DNA of 64,000 nucleotides from Hymenolepis diminuta (lineage: Eukaryota > Platyhelminthes > Cestoda > Cyclophyllidea > Hymenolepididae): NCBI GenBank assembly GCA_900708905.1, contig CAADRB010000030.1, positions 952,915 to 1,016,914 on the forward strand, read 5' to 3'. Shown one piece after another: positions 51,517 through 63,639 of the stretch. Positions within the stretch are counted from its first letter, which is position 1. The number at the start of each line of letters is the position of its first letter. The notes beneath the pieces are model-generated. The model was not told the origin of the DNA, searched no databases, and worked only from the letters and a program-made list of their open reading frames with translations. Both the position numbers and the translations under genes were made by a program.

Positions 51517-52533
51517 TTGCAAATCTCACTAGAAGATGATAAAGGAAAAATAACCTTTCATTGTCATATAGTATTAGACGTAGCCTTGATTCTACATATC
51601 TGTTCAGACTCGAAGATATTAAAGACCACACTGATGATTGATTATGGAGATGATCAAATTCCAGTAAACACTAATTTGGAAACTGTTAAGCTCTCGAAAA
51701 ATTTCGTTGGAGCAATCGTATATTAGAATAACTGCATACAGGTACATATTGAAGATAAAATAAATAAAATACATAATTATAATGAATTAAATAAGTTTTA
51801 TTTAGGTTTTCTCAGCTTTTAATTTTCCTTTCTCTTTCACAATGTACGCCGGAATGGTATCAAAGTCTTTCAAAGATTAATCATTGTACGATATTAAGAA
51901 CACATACTTGTTTCCTATCTATTTACCATATCATATCTAATGATTTTTAAATCTGAAGATCAAATTAATGTTAAGGAATGTGGGGAATCATTAATGGGCT
52001 TTTGCAGGTTTGTCCTTAGAGTTCTAATCAACTCCATTTAATCCCACGCATAAATTCGGGGAACGATTTTGGTAATAATAAACCTATTAGATGGAGTATT
52101 TTAATACGATCAAGCGTGTAATCCAAAAAAAGTAATTATTTTCTGCTTATTAACCTGCTAATTATATCTCATTTCTTTACAATTAGGTAAAAGTAGTCTT
52201 GACTAATGTCAGCATATTGTTCAAGAATATTATGGCAAAATGCTCCTTTAATAACACCCTCGCAACATCCAAAAGATAAAAGTATCTGACTCCTTGATAA
52301 GATACCGACAAACAGATCTCAAAGTTGAAGAGTTCATGTTTTATCTCGAGTTGAGCAAAATCTCGCAGGTAGTCTCTAATTCGCCCATCAACCTCATCAA
52401 CATGCGGGTTCGGGCAGCTCCTGACAGCTTTATTGTTATTTTGGCCAAAAACTGTCACCAATCTAGCGGTGTTTTAACTTTCAAACATCAACAATATGAG
52501 GATTTCCAATCATACGCATTGTTGAACCAATGA
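51517..52533 (+). pseudogene. Coding-like fragments, possible decayed gene
   Basis: Three plus-strand stretches look protein-like against an AT-rich background. At 51517-51726: LEDDKGKITFHCH and MIDYGDDQIPVN, with a possible GT donor (gtatat) just before the stop. From 52187, right after a ttag acceptor: VKVVLTNVSILFKNIMAKCS, then a stop. At 52294-52533: ISQVVSNSPINLINMRVRAA and a stop. The first two join in phase, but the third needs a frame change. Several N-x-S/T sites occur. No family recognised; DYGD is reminiscent of PKD-type repeats but this is weak. May be a dead gene, or exons whose junctions I cannot resolve. Confidence 0.25.
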
Positions 52534-54099
52534 TCTTGGTTAAATTATTGAGATGTATTAGAGTGACTGCAATCCTCTCCTGCCTCCCACGCCTCGAATC
52601 TAGGTGAGCTGTTGCCTTACCACATCTAGTGAGCACCGTAGCGGCAGAAACTATACCACCTGGTAGTACATCGGTGAGGAAGGTTTACTTTACCAAACTA
52701 CTTTATCGACAACCACAGTTTGCAGATAAGTTGAAGAGAGTGGTACGGGTGGACAGCGTGAAATATTATTAAAGGGTGATAATTAGAGATACAATTGAAA
52801 TGAAACTGAGCTATAGTGGAAGTTGAAAGCGAGGGAACATATATTCTATTTGCTGCAGTTGAGTAAAAGTATCAAGAAGCAACAATGTCACTGGTATCAG
52901 TAATAACAATAGGTGGGTTCAGCGATATGGCGCTTGTTCCTGAGCTTACAGTTTTTAATTATAAAATGTCACGTTACGAAATGTATACAGCCATTACTAA
53001 TAGCTAGATCGGAAAATACGTTAACACATCAAGGTGAAATCAATAGTGTAAATCAGAGCAAATTAATAGTCATGGAAAGTGGGATAACGCAGGCGGTCAA
53101 TACATATTTAGTTGGGACCCGGGGCATCATAACCGGGATGTGTGTCATTTAAGTCCACCAATCCTTTTTAAACGGGTCGTGAGCAATATAAACACCAAGG
53201 GATTAATGAGGTCATGTGAATAGAAATGTCGAATGAAGAGTGTAACGTTTCCTCACAAATCACATGGAGGTAAAATTAAATCAGTCTTTTAAATATATTC
53301 TCTTTCAGTAGTAAAATAGTTTAAAAAACGATAAATTAATTAACCAAAAAACAAGCGATCCGCCTTAAGATATTTGATTTTGGTATATAATAATACCAAC
53401 ATAAGATATTCATATAACCATAACAAACATTCCTTTAAAATTTTGATGAATGGAGTGGCAGTTGGCCGGTGAAGCCATTGATTGTTTTCATTATTTATTC
53501 GGTGTTTGGCCTCGAGTATTTACATGTGATTTACGACTTCACTAAAACCTTTTTTCCGATGTCATTCTAAACTGCAGAATACTCTCGAATGTGAACAGGT
53601 TTTATTGATTACATATTTGCAAACAAGATAACTTACTTAATAAATAAAATACTTTGGGGGGCGACATTTGTACAAATAATGATGAAGAAGACAAAACTGT
53701 TCTAATTCTTGTTTTAATGGAAATTAATGTGAAAGTCCATCAACGTATATTTCTTTTTATGATTTAGAAAGGAATGAAAAGATTACATTTAGTAATACTA
53801 ATGAACAAGTAAACCATCCAATGTGCTTTTTGGCTCAAGTGTCTTGTAGATTGTTAGTTGTAGTACTTAAATGAATTAAATTAAACTGGTGATATACTTT
53901 AGTAAGGTAGATCTTGGAACGGATAGAATAATTCACATCAAAGTGTCAATCAATGTTTATTATGTACAGCATATAAAACCTCAAAAACCTGCTTCAGAAC
54001 ATCTTGGAAAAGTTCATCAATCACTATCAAAAATCACAGTAAAAGTAACAACGCTAGCCAGTTAGATGTCAATGAAGAGCGATCCAGAACGATAAAACT

Positions 54100-54360
54100 T
54101 AAAGCAACGCAAAATCCAGTCAGTAAAAGAACTAAGTGAGTCATACCAAATAGGAAAGATTTTTGTAAAGGTTAATAGAATACAACAGACTTTGCCAAAT
54201 GAAAAGACCAAGAGTTGAATTGGGTCGCGCATATATTGGACTACTGAAATTGAATGAGAGAGGAAACATGGAAGGAGTATGAAGAATTGGGAGTGGGAAA
54301 TAAAGGCAAAATGCTAGTGGGACCCGGGTGATGATGAAGAGGACCCACTGAGATACAACA
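54100..54360 (-). repeat. Possible dispersed repeat family R4, copy 2
   Basis: Its reverse complement resembles 17640-17790 (tctcattcaatttcagtagt, then cgacccaattcaactc). Purine-rich on the plus strand. Visual similarity only. Confidence 0.3.
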
Positions 54361-56824
54361 AGAATTGATAGATCTCGCTTTAGTTGTTTGTCGATGAACT
54401 TCTGAAAAAATTATTAATGGAAAATCAGCTAACGAAGAGGTATGGATTAGAATATAGGCACTTCAAATGTTGGCAGATGTATCCATCTTGGGCGAGCATA
54501 ATATCGACCACATAAGCTTTCAGAGTTGGGGATCACCAATATAAAAATCAGAATTTCGGTAGACAAACTTCTGGTCACTTTCAAACTGTTCTAGTGACAT
54601 GAATGCATTGACTTAATTCATTAATAAGGTAGTGTATGAGAATCTAAATCAGAAATGATAACTTTAACTGTTACCACGTATTATAGAAGGAACTTCTTTA
54701 TTTATCAAATAGTATAAAATCAAAAGTTATGAAACAATGTTCTTAATTATTTGACTGCATTTTTGCAATTCGTTTTCCATTATTAAATATTTCTGAATAA
54801 ATCTGATTTTAAGCTAAATAATGCCAAATGCCAAAATAAACAAGCACAAGAAAATGTACCTAATAAAAAGATAAACCGCTTTGAAGAAAATAAGTACTCT
54901 GAGAGCAATCCTCATGCTTATTCTTATCACTCACCATAGATATTTTAGAGTCTGAGTGGTTAAATAGTAATGCCGATTACAGCTATTTATTTGCAAACCC
55001 TGTTTGATTTTTGTGACAAAGGTCATATATATTGACCTCAAAATGTCATTGAATGCCATTTAAATTTTGTAAATGTGTTATTTCTTGAATAGGTATCTCA
55101 TTAATATGAACTATATGAACTAATTACAAAGGCACTTTTTGGTACACATGTCAATATGGGAATCCAAATTAAGTATTTTAAGAAATTATTTTATATTACC
55201 TTTCTGGAGCTTTTGAGAAAGACGCTTGTAAGGATTCATTTTGTTAAATACGCATTACTAAACTCCTTCCTTGTGGGAAATTTATATTTCTACTCAAAGT
55301 AGTTGAAACTTTTTATTAATATATTTGCCCATTCCTCTGATGATTATCGAAAACATGATATTTAAGATCCCATTTTCGATACATCACCGGTGTGAATATA
55401 TAACTTAAATTCGTTTACGTTATCATTTAATAAGTCAGCGTACCTAGTATCAGAACTTGTAGTGCGAATAGCAGCACATATTATTTCTTATTTTATCGTC
55501 CTCATACATTCAATATTCAATGCTTATATCGTCTTCAAATTCATATTCATTATTTTCCTCATGGTTGGCCTCGTACATTATGTAGTTAAATAATAGCCAG
55601 TCGTAGAGTATCTGCTACATACAAGAAAATAATGTTCTTCCCAAAAGAAGTTATATATTTAAGATACTTCATTCCCCACCTTCTAAATCCTGATTGTTTT
55701 AAGTCACCTTTATTTAAACGAATTTATTTACATTATGATTATAAGTAGTGCATAACGTAAACGGACCTGTCGATGCGAAGGTGTACGTCCTACTTTGATA
55801 TGGTGATTTGGGTCGTTTTGTATTGTGGTGCTGTCGGATTGCTTTTGTAACTAGTGCAATTTCTTAGGGAATCTAAGAGTCGGTTACAATATCCTATAGA
55901 GAAGAGCAGATCGTAACAATATCATAGATGACTTTAAACTTGAAGTTATGCTTTTTAGATATTTATTAAAAAACTAATGAACTAACAGTGTTGATATGCT
56001 AACCCACCTTTTCAGAGAAAACAAACAACGTATTAATATGAAAGATGAGATATCGGAAAAAACTTGAAAATTTGCTGTTGCATGTAATAATGTCACTATG
56101 TACACATTATATTGTGGGACTTTCATTAGCAATGTAGTAATAATAACAAAGTGTAAAATTAAAGTTTAAAATATAGAGTTATTAAATAATTTGGATGTGT
56201 TTCATTTCTGATTAAAGAGGAGATCAAATATTAGAGTTCACTCATCTTCACACACACTAAGTCCCATTCTTCCTCGAATTATTGAAAAGATATCAATTGC
56301 CTCTGAGTAGGAAAGTTGAATAGTGTGAGTAATCCGCAATAATCGTAATTAAATGGAGTTAGTATAAGAAACAACTCCGCAGTCCAATGATGTCTGGTTC
56401 TAAAAGTTACTGATAAAACTGAAAAGCAGTATCAAAAATAAATCACTTTCACTGATACAAATCATGGTGCAATTTTTGTGAATAATGAACAATCTGTTAG
56501 CAATTTTCGGCTTCTTACTTAATTATATTTTTCTTTTATATACGATTTGCATCATATGGAATAAAATAAAGTTCCGATGTCAAAAGAAAAGTTCATGGGG
56601 GAAACTGCCATCGATGAACATCGCACTTTTGGGACTGTCTCAAATCAACTAAAACTTTGCAAATATTTGTCTAAGCATTCGAATTTAACTATAGTTTTTT
56701 ACTTAAATGAAAACGTATTTTTAAGCTTAAATAAATTTTTTAGACGAAGTGATTAATCGCAGCGTAATTAGGAATGCAACCTTGAGGATTGGCAGTTGCT
56801 CGGACGCGGCGTATCTGTTGTTTT

Positions 56825-59800
56825 ATGGATATTATACCAATCTTCGTTGGCCTGAGGGAGTTTTATGGATCAGAATCATTCCAGTATTTTGAGCGTGAAG
56901 ATGGTTCTATAGAAGCCTATTTAGAGTCAACACCTTTATTTTCTGAACTAAAATTAAAAGTTTCAAAATCGATACCAGTTAAGCGGGATCTTTTGATGAC
57001 TGAAAAGGTTGAGGATAATGACGAATTTATAATATATAAAATAGAAAATCTTCCACACATTTTCTTGGAGATCAAAGTCCCTCCTGATTCTTCCAATAAC
57101 ATTTCATTTAAGTTGCATTCTGCCTGGCTTAGCGATGAACAGATTGCGAAAGTTCTCAATCAGACCAAAGTGTTTTATCAAGATACAACTCTTGAAAGTC
57201 CAATCACAGATTTTCTTGCCTTTATTGATCATGATCTTCTCTCAGCAATTTTCCCGGACTTCAACTCTACGCAAACAATATCATTCGAGACCCCAGCACC
57301 CGTTAATCTAAAAATTGTTGATTGTATTCTTGAATATAATGAAGAGTGTTTAAGGAAAGTTTTCCCTGACAAAGTATACGAGTGTAGTGTATGCTTTGAT
57401 GATGTGCGAGGATCAAAGCGTTTTAGATTTACCACCTGCGGTCATCTATTTTGCCGGAACTGTATCCGACGTTCATTTGAATCGAGCATCAATTCTGGCA
57501 TCCAGGAAAATTACTTACAATGTCTTGAATGTCAGACTGAGGTTCCGGAATTCGAGGTTCGAATGCTGTTGCCCAGATCCGTGTTCAAAAAGTACGATAA
57601 TATACTTCTTTCCAAAGCTCTTCAACAGATGCCTGACGTGATACAATGTCCAATGCCAAAATGCCTAACTAATGTCATTACAATCTCGCCACGTCTTGCA
57701 AAATGTCCAAACTGTGATTTTGCCTTTTGCCCAAAATGCAAACGAACTTACCATGGTCCTACCAATTGTTCTCTTGCGGATTCGCACCTAATTGGTAAGC
57801 TTTGTTATTTCACTTCCTGTTACTATCTTTTTAAACTTAATTGAGGCCTCTATACTGATTTTACATCTTGAAACGTAGAGGAAATTGTCAAATTAATGGA
57901 AGGTGATGATGAAGAATTAAAGAGGGACCTCTGTATGCAGCATGGGAAAGAGAATGTGGATAGAATTCTGAATGAGCATTACTCAAAGAAGTACCTGGAG
58001 GAAAATTCTCAAAAGTGTCCAAAGTGTCAGGCCTATGTACAGGTGAGTCGCTTATTCTGATAAACAAGTTTAATTTGATCTAACACCTAGGGAGAGTCAC
58101 ACTTGATAGAACATAGAGTATTGATTCAATTGTTGATTTCATTGACCCATAGGTCGAATTGAAAGGTTTGTTATGTCCATCTTAAAGTAGATGAAAGTCG
58201 CCGTTCAGTAAGGTTTCGAGCCTAATTCTAACAGGTTTGGGATTTATAGTACCAAGTCTTCCGACATATTACCTCGATTCCTGTTTGAATTCATTTCCGT
58301 TATGCACAAATCTTGTTAGTTTTTATTTGACGATTGGTCATTTCTTTTCAATCTTCATTACTTCCTTCTAATAGCCAAAATAGTTGGATGATACCAACCA
58401 TATAATTAATTAGCTAATTAGATAACAAATTTAAATTACAAATTTTCTTATGGTTCATAGATTAAGATGTTTCAGCAGTAAAAAACCGGGAATCTTTTCC
58501 ATTTGTGTACAATCTAAATGTGGGACCTGAATTTTTTTAGTCTGTTCATTGCGGATTTTCTCTTATGCTCTAAATTGTAATCAGCTGTTTCCCCTTATAA
58601 GGCCTAATTAGGAGGAAAGTGCACTTGATACTGCTTATCTAAGTGTTAAGAATTGTAGTGTAATAAACATATCTTTCGTTTGTCATCATGTTGGTAATTA
58701 GTGGATGTTCAACGCAAGATTATACGATGAAAATCTCAGTGACTTGTCGTTATCTATTCTCTTAAGTCGCTCATCCACTTGTTGAAGTTGTTTATTTCCT
58801 GCATCTTAAGCTTCTCTCTGTTCATGGCTCATACCTAATCTACCCGCACATTTTATTTCGGTTAGGTAGATGATGGACGCCTCAAGCCACAATTCCGTGT
58901 TTTTTTCTATCTTCTCATTCTTCTTGAAGATTGTGGAAGTTGGGAGTTATTAATTACTGCAATTTCTAGGGAGGTCACGCATCTGCGCCTGTGCATCCTG
59001 CGGGTAAGCTAGGTGTTCATCATAGGCCATGTCGCCACTTATTTGACGTACGGAATTTTATTACATTTATGTTGTTGAAGCTACAGCTACTCGAGCCTCA
59101 GGAAAAGAGAGGAAAAAATACGGTTTTCATTAAGAAAATAGACTTACTTATATAGGCTTGAATATTCGATAAGTGATTGGCTGCCTGTTTAGTCAATAAT
59201 TGCAGAGAAAGGGTCTTAACGCTTGGTTTGAACGTGAGAATCCAATGCTCAGTAATCCTGTGCATAAAAGATGAAGCTTGCGTATTTTTTTCGATTATAC
59301 TGAAATAATCAACTTTGCTCCCTAATAGTTACCTTCCTGTTTAGGTAGTGATACAAAATGAGAAAATTTTTTTCTTATGTGTACGAGCATACTGAGGCAG
59401 TGATTGAAAATTTTGATAAGCTGGATAAGAACTTACTTAGCACAATTTTTCTTAAGCCATCGAAAATATTCTGTTCTCTCTCCCATCGGTGTATGTTTTC
59501 ATCAATTCGTGTTCTATTCGTTTTGAGACCAAGATTTTTCAAGTTTGTTTTACGCGAAGTGAGGTGCTAGGATCAGTCATTATTGTAGCTTTAGAAGTGG
59601 CCCTTTCACCTGATCTATTTATTTGGTAATTCTGTTATGATTATATTTTTTATCCCTTTTTTTCTTTTTAGAGAGCCTATGGTTGCTGTGTAATGAGGTG
59701 CTTCCTCTGTGATCAAGTATTTTGTTGGCTCTGCTTGGCAAAACTTGATCCCAAAAAGAAGTACGAACATTTCTATTCATCCAGTTCCTGCAAAAATCGT

Positions 59801-59863
59801 CTTTTTGACGCTCTTCCGATTGATGAGATTCAAAATGACGCCTACGTAGCTGATCTTGATTGA
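56825..59863 (+). CDS. RNF14: RNF14-like RWD-RBR E3 ubiquitin ligase
   Basis: Exons 56825-57794, 57879-58042, 59672-59863; 1326 nt, 441 aa (human RNF14 474). Donors gtaagc and gtgagt; phases close. Order: RWD domain (~5-130, with LREFYGSE where families have ALxSIYG-E), RING1 from C187 (CSVC, then CGHLFCRNC), IBR (~265-325, ending CPNCDFAFCPKCKRTYHG), RING2 C370-x2-C373-x9-C383-x4-C388-x2-C391 with predicted catalytic Cys383 in YGCCVMRC, the usual GCNKM being altered to GCCVM. The C-terminal YEHFYSSSSCKNRLF matches the family ending. Acts by taking ubiquitin from an E2 onto the RING2 Cys before transfer. The second intron (1.63 kb) splits RING2 seven residues before the active Cys's exon and holds an R2 copy. 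The frame is open upstream of the chosen ATG to about 56789 without ATG, so a 5' exon joining at the cag near 56794 is possible. Confidence 0.88.
59095..59335 (+). repeat. Dispersed repeat family R2, copy 2
   Basis: Same order of blocks as copy 1 (ggcttgaatattcgataagt, gattggctgcctgtttagtc, atgctcagtaatcctgtgca). Lies in the RING2 intron of the RNF14-like gene. The 300 bases to its left are GC-richer and may be an additional unrecognised repeat. Confidence 0.55.
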
Positions 59864-59991
59864 CTGTTGAGGGCTTTCATTCATATTTTGTTACTCTTAC
59901 TCTTATGATTTGCGCTGCATGCAGTCATAGTGTGCAATTGTTTGTGTAATTCTATTTCTACTTGCAAATCATGAGTAATATTCTAGTTTGA

Positions 59992-59997
59992 ATTAAA
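59992..59997 (+). terminator. Candidate polyadenylation signal (ATTAAA) of the RNF14-like gene
   Basis: ATTAAA about 130 bases after the stop codon. Confidence 0.4.
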
Positions 59998-60026
59998 AAG
60001 AATGCCTATTTAGCATATCGAATGCT

Positions 60027-60032
60027 TTTATT
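60027..60032 (-). terminator. Polyadenylation signal of the minus-strand gene at 60151
   Basis: TTTATT on the plus strand (AATAAA on the coding strand) 119 bases past the stop codon. The two convergent signals are only about 30 bases apart, so the 3' ends of these transcripts are predicted to overlap. Confidence 0.5.
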
Positions 60033-60150
60033 TCTCAAAGTTAGAGGAGGTAGAACATTAGTAATAGAAAAAGTCAAATTCAACAGTGAATATTAGGAGA
60101 GATTAAAATTAAGGTCAGTATGTCACTCGGGATGCAAGAGAGGGGGTTTA

Positions 60151-63100
60151 TCAAACAAAACTCGCTTCGTGGACTGTGTAGGTTAGGGGAAGTTGGGATG
60201 TCTGTTGGGATTCTTCATTTGTAGAATTTGGATGTCCTGGTCCTGAAGTGACGAGAATCTCTTCAGTTGCTTGGCTTTCTGACTCCTGATAATGGTTGGG
60301 AGGGGACTGAAGCTGTTTCGTTTCTCCTCGCATTCTTTTGAGAGTCAGAGTCTGCTCATCCTCCGAGACGATCAACTTCGCATTCGGATCAGTGATTGAT
60401 TCAAGTTCCTCTTCATCCCGACTTCTATTTTCTTCTCCAAAATCCTCCTCTGGAAATGCCTCGCTCAGGGAATTTGGACTGTCCTGTTGATCGAAAGCCT
60501 CACTTTCGCCCTCATTTGATGTTCTGGTGTCATCTCTTTCAACAATTGGTACTCTGACTCGTTTTATCGTTCCAAACGGTTCCATCACAGATGTAACCTC
60601 TCCATCTGGTGCCATTCTAGTATTCATCGTCGCATATCGATTATTGGGGGTCGCAATGGTGTAACTGTTCATCGGCTGTCGTAGTCTTCCGTAAGGAGGA
60701 CTTGAAATATTCTGTGGAGGTGCAATCTCCACAAAATGTTCCACAGGTCTTCGTTGGCGTTGGAGCGTTGCTGCAAGAATATCGAGATCGTGATAGGTAT
60801 GCCTCTCATCAGCGAAGACATAGGGTTGCCGATGTTGAACAGTATGAGGGGAATATGGCGTAGTATCGGCATTATTTGCATCAGGAATACCTCTGTACTG
60901 AATAACATGACCCGGAGCACTACCGACAATAGGAGTGTACACGTAAGGTTGATGGATATATCTGTAGGGGTTGGGTACGAATCCGGCGTTGGGTTTCAGG
61001 CTGGCACAGCGTCGTTGGTAGGTAGCTGAGTCATAGTCACCATGTTGGTTGAGACTGATTGACTGAGTGGCGCCTTTTGGTCCAACAAAAGTACCGAACA
61101 TGGATTGGGGCACTTCTGAACCCCGAGATACGGCTTGTGGGAAATTGAAAGCTGAACGGGTCACCATTTCGGGATATTCAGATGTCCCCATGGGATCTTC
61201 TGCTCCCCCTGGACCAGTGATGTATACGGATTCCAAATTTGTTAGAACTGCAGTACTGGCGCTCATACCCCTGCGTAGACTGTACTCCTGAATTGTAGCC
61301 GTAGCTCGTTTGTTTTCAACTGAAATAAGGAACAAATAAATTTTAAGGTTCTTCAGTGCTAATGACAAGATCGAATGTAATGGATTAGACATTGGAAATT
61401 CAGATTGTAACAATAAAATTATGCTGACAGCCCATATTTGAACTTATATGTTGATATGCAGTTTAGAAGTAATCACTGTAGGAAAGGTACAACTATTGTC
61501 CTTCATCACAGCATGATAGAGAAGAGATAAAGTCTATGACTAGATATTTACTTCAGACTTAGGAGTATGAATGATAGAAAGATGGACCAAGATAAGTTGT
61601 ATAGGATTATGGTTGAATATATCTCTACTCCTAGCTTCTCATTTGATCATTTTACATCCATGTTGGTCTGCGTAGGAAGAGTTTTCCATATTGGGCTGCA
61701 AGGTTGCTAGTCTAAATTGCTTTCATTTCCTCATTAAAAAATTAACCAGTTAGTGGGCAGAGCAGAGTTAGTCCTAGTATGCAATTGTTAGATAGCTGCG
61801 ACAAATCTGTAAGCAACCTGGTGGAGAGTCCTGGGTAGAAAAGAGTGAAACTCGATATAAGGTGGGTAGGAAAGATAGGATAACTCGAAAATAAAATTGT
61901 GAATTATTAAAATATTTCACTCAGTTTTGAGCTGTAGTGTCAGAGTATTTGATTTTGGGAAAAATCTTAATTAGTTATTCATTAACAATGGACAATAAAT
62001 AAAAGGACAGACTCTAATAGAAGTCTGTTAGCCGTAAAATTTAATAATGGATTTCACTTGTTACTTGCTGAATGGGTTATTTTTATAGTCCAACTAAATC
62101 CACTTTGAAACATTTTCTGATTCTTTTTCTATGCATTCAATTTATTGTTATGCCTTAGATAGAATCATTAGACGTTCGATCACGTAGCAATATTTCAGAT
62201 CTTTAGCTGTCCCAAGTTTAAATATACTGCGTCCATTTAACTGCACCTGTTTATGTAGTATTCGATGATCTGATAGGCTTAAGTAAGCGAGTACATACTG
62301 ACTTGACCGTTTTATTTACGCTAGCATATGCACCCTACCTAAACGTGGCATTAGCATAAACTTTGTTTCTGTCTAGACACACCTTTTGACTTTCCTCTTA
62401 GACGTATCAATTTACCAAACTGTAATATTCAAATCAATTTTTTCCCCATTGTGGTTTAATATTAAAACTTGTTTATCAAATTGGTTCATTACACATTCCA
62501 TTTTGCAGATATGTAGGTTCTTATCTATTTATTTAAATTATTTAACTGTGAGATATAACCCTAAATCGGAAATAATTTAACCTACCAGTTCAATCTTGTT
62601 GATGTGCTGGGCTCCCAATATCTGACAAAATGATAGACTCCCTTTGAGACATTGCGACTTTAACCTTCCCCAACTTTCAAGTGCACCTGGTTCGCCCTCA
62701 ACGCAGTTGCAGGGGACAATATGCAAAAATGTGGCGTAGTCAAGACGCTTATCTTCTAGGTCCTTATATGTAGTACATGGAGATAATATTATAGCTATTG
62801 CTGCCATCCAGTGGGAAGAATGGTGAGTTCCTGTAAATCAAGGATACTACGGCAATCAGGGAAAAAATACTTCTACAAACTTAGGACATGTGAGAAATCA
62901 CTGGCTTCCTAGTTAGCCAAAAACGCAGCAGTGGGGAGATTTCGTTCCTACGCATGAAATTGGGAGCCAATAATCGTTAACCCCTTGCAAGATTGAAGAA
63001 ACTTGCGAATTCTGTTCATGTGCACCGAAAATACCCTGTTTGACTTCCTAAAACACCGAAGTCCTATTGATATACAGAGTCTATTTCTAGGATTAAACGC

Positions 63101-63559
63101 TAGATATCACATGTAATAATGAATTAGAAAATTAAAAGGTTTAATGATAACGACTGGAATGATTAATGGCCTTCAAACCAGGAGAGTTAGGGTTATCTTT
63201 AGTTACCACCTAGAGAATAGGACTGACAATTTATAATATCTATGCTTCAGAAATTCACTGATAACCATCCTTTTATTCACAAAAATCAACAATCGCACCC
63301 TACTCATACGCGAAATCATCGTAAATTTAAACCTCTGAAGAGATATTCAATTAGTTCGTTGTTATTTAGTTATTATTAAGTTCATTTGTTATATCGTCAA
63401 ATTTCGCTTACCAATTGGACTGAGAGCAAGAGTTTCGGAGATTGGTCCTTCATTCATGTTTTGTCTCTCAAAGTTATTATCCACAAACACAATTTTTCCT
63501 GGAGCCTGGGTACCCTGAATCATTCGATATAGCGATGTTTTCTCATTAGGTTCCAGACT
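60151..63559 (-). CDS. Unrecognised protein, 3' part, with long disordered tyrosine- and proline-rich tail
   Basis: Two last exons, 63559-63412 (phase 0 in, phase 1 out, donor gtaagc) and 61319-60151 (acceptor tttcag), joined in frame to give 438 residues to the stop; the 5' part is beyond the window. No signal peptide, membrane segment or known domain is visible. The first exon encodes GKIVFVDNNFERQN. The large exon is low-complexity: Tyr/Pro-rich (YRYIHQPYVYTPIVG), then Asp/Glu/Ser-rich, with QRRCASLKP and TLKRMRGET. It ends in SFV, which fits a class I PDZ ligand. This composition is typical of the cytoplasmic tail of an adhesion or receptor protein or of a scaffold, but I cannot choose. 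Convergent with the RNF14-like gene. The 2.1-kb intron contains R2 copy 3. Confidence 0.75.
62850..63060 (+). repeat. Dispersed repeat family R2, copy 3
   Basis: Matches copies 1 and 2 through aatcactggcttcctagttagc, ccaataatcgttaacccc and tgtgcaccgaaaatacc. Lies in the intron of the 60151-63559 gene. Confidence 0.55.
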
Positions 63560-63639
63560 CTACAAAATTAATAAATATTAAAATTCCAAACTTTGTAAAA
63601 TCCTCTAATAATTTATTTTTGTCCCGTTGAGTAAACACA

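Larger units (their letters stand above)
47643..56824. other. Long spacer upstream of ligand B and of the RNF14-like gene
   Basis: Head-to-head spacer of about 9 kb, so it should hold both promoters. It contains the R3 repeat at 48360-48775, possible R4 at 54100-54360, and coding-like fragments at 51517-52533 (listed separately). The remainder is AT-rich with short chance frames and no recognised exon. Confidence 0.4.

Noticed and set aside
58760..59090. GC-richer stretch in the RNF14-like intron as a possible exon
   Set aside because: The flanking exons join in phase to give complete RING2; this stretch has stops in all frames I examined and looks like an unclassified repeat.
62577..62807. 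Minus-strand 76-codon open frame considered as an extra exon of the 60151-63559 gene
   Set aside because: The flanking exons join each other in phase without it. It may belong to the R2-associated repeat.
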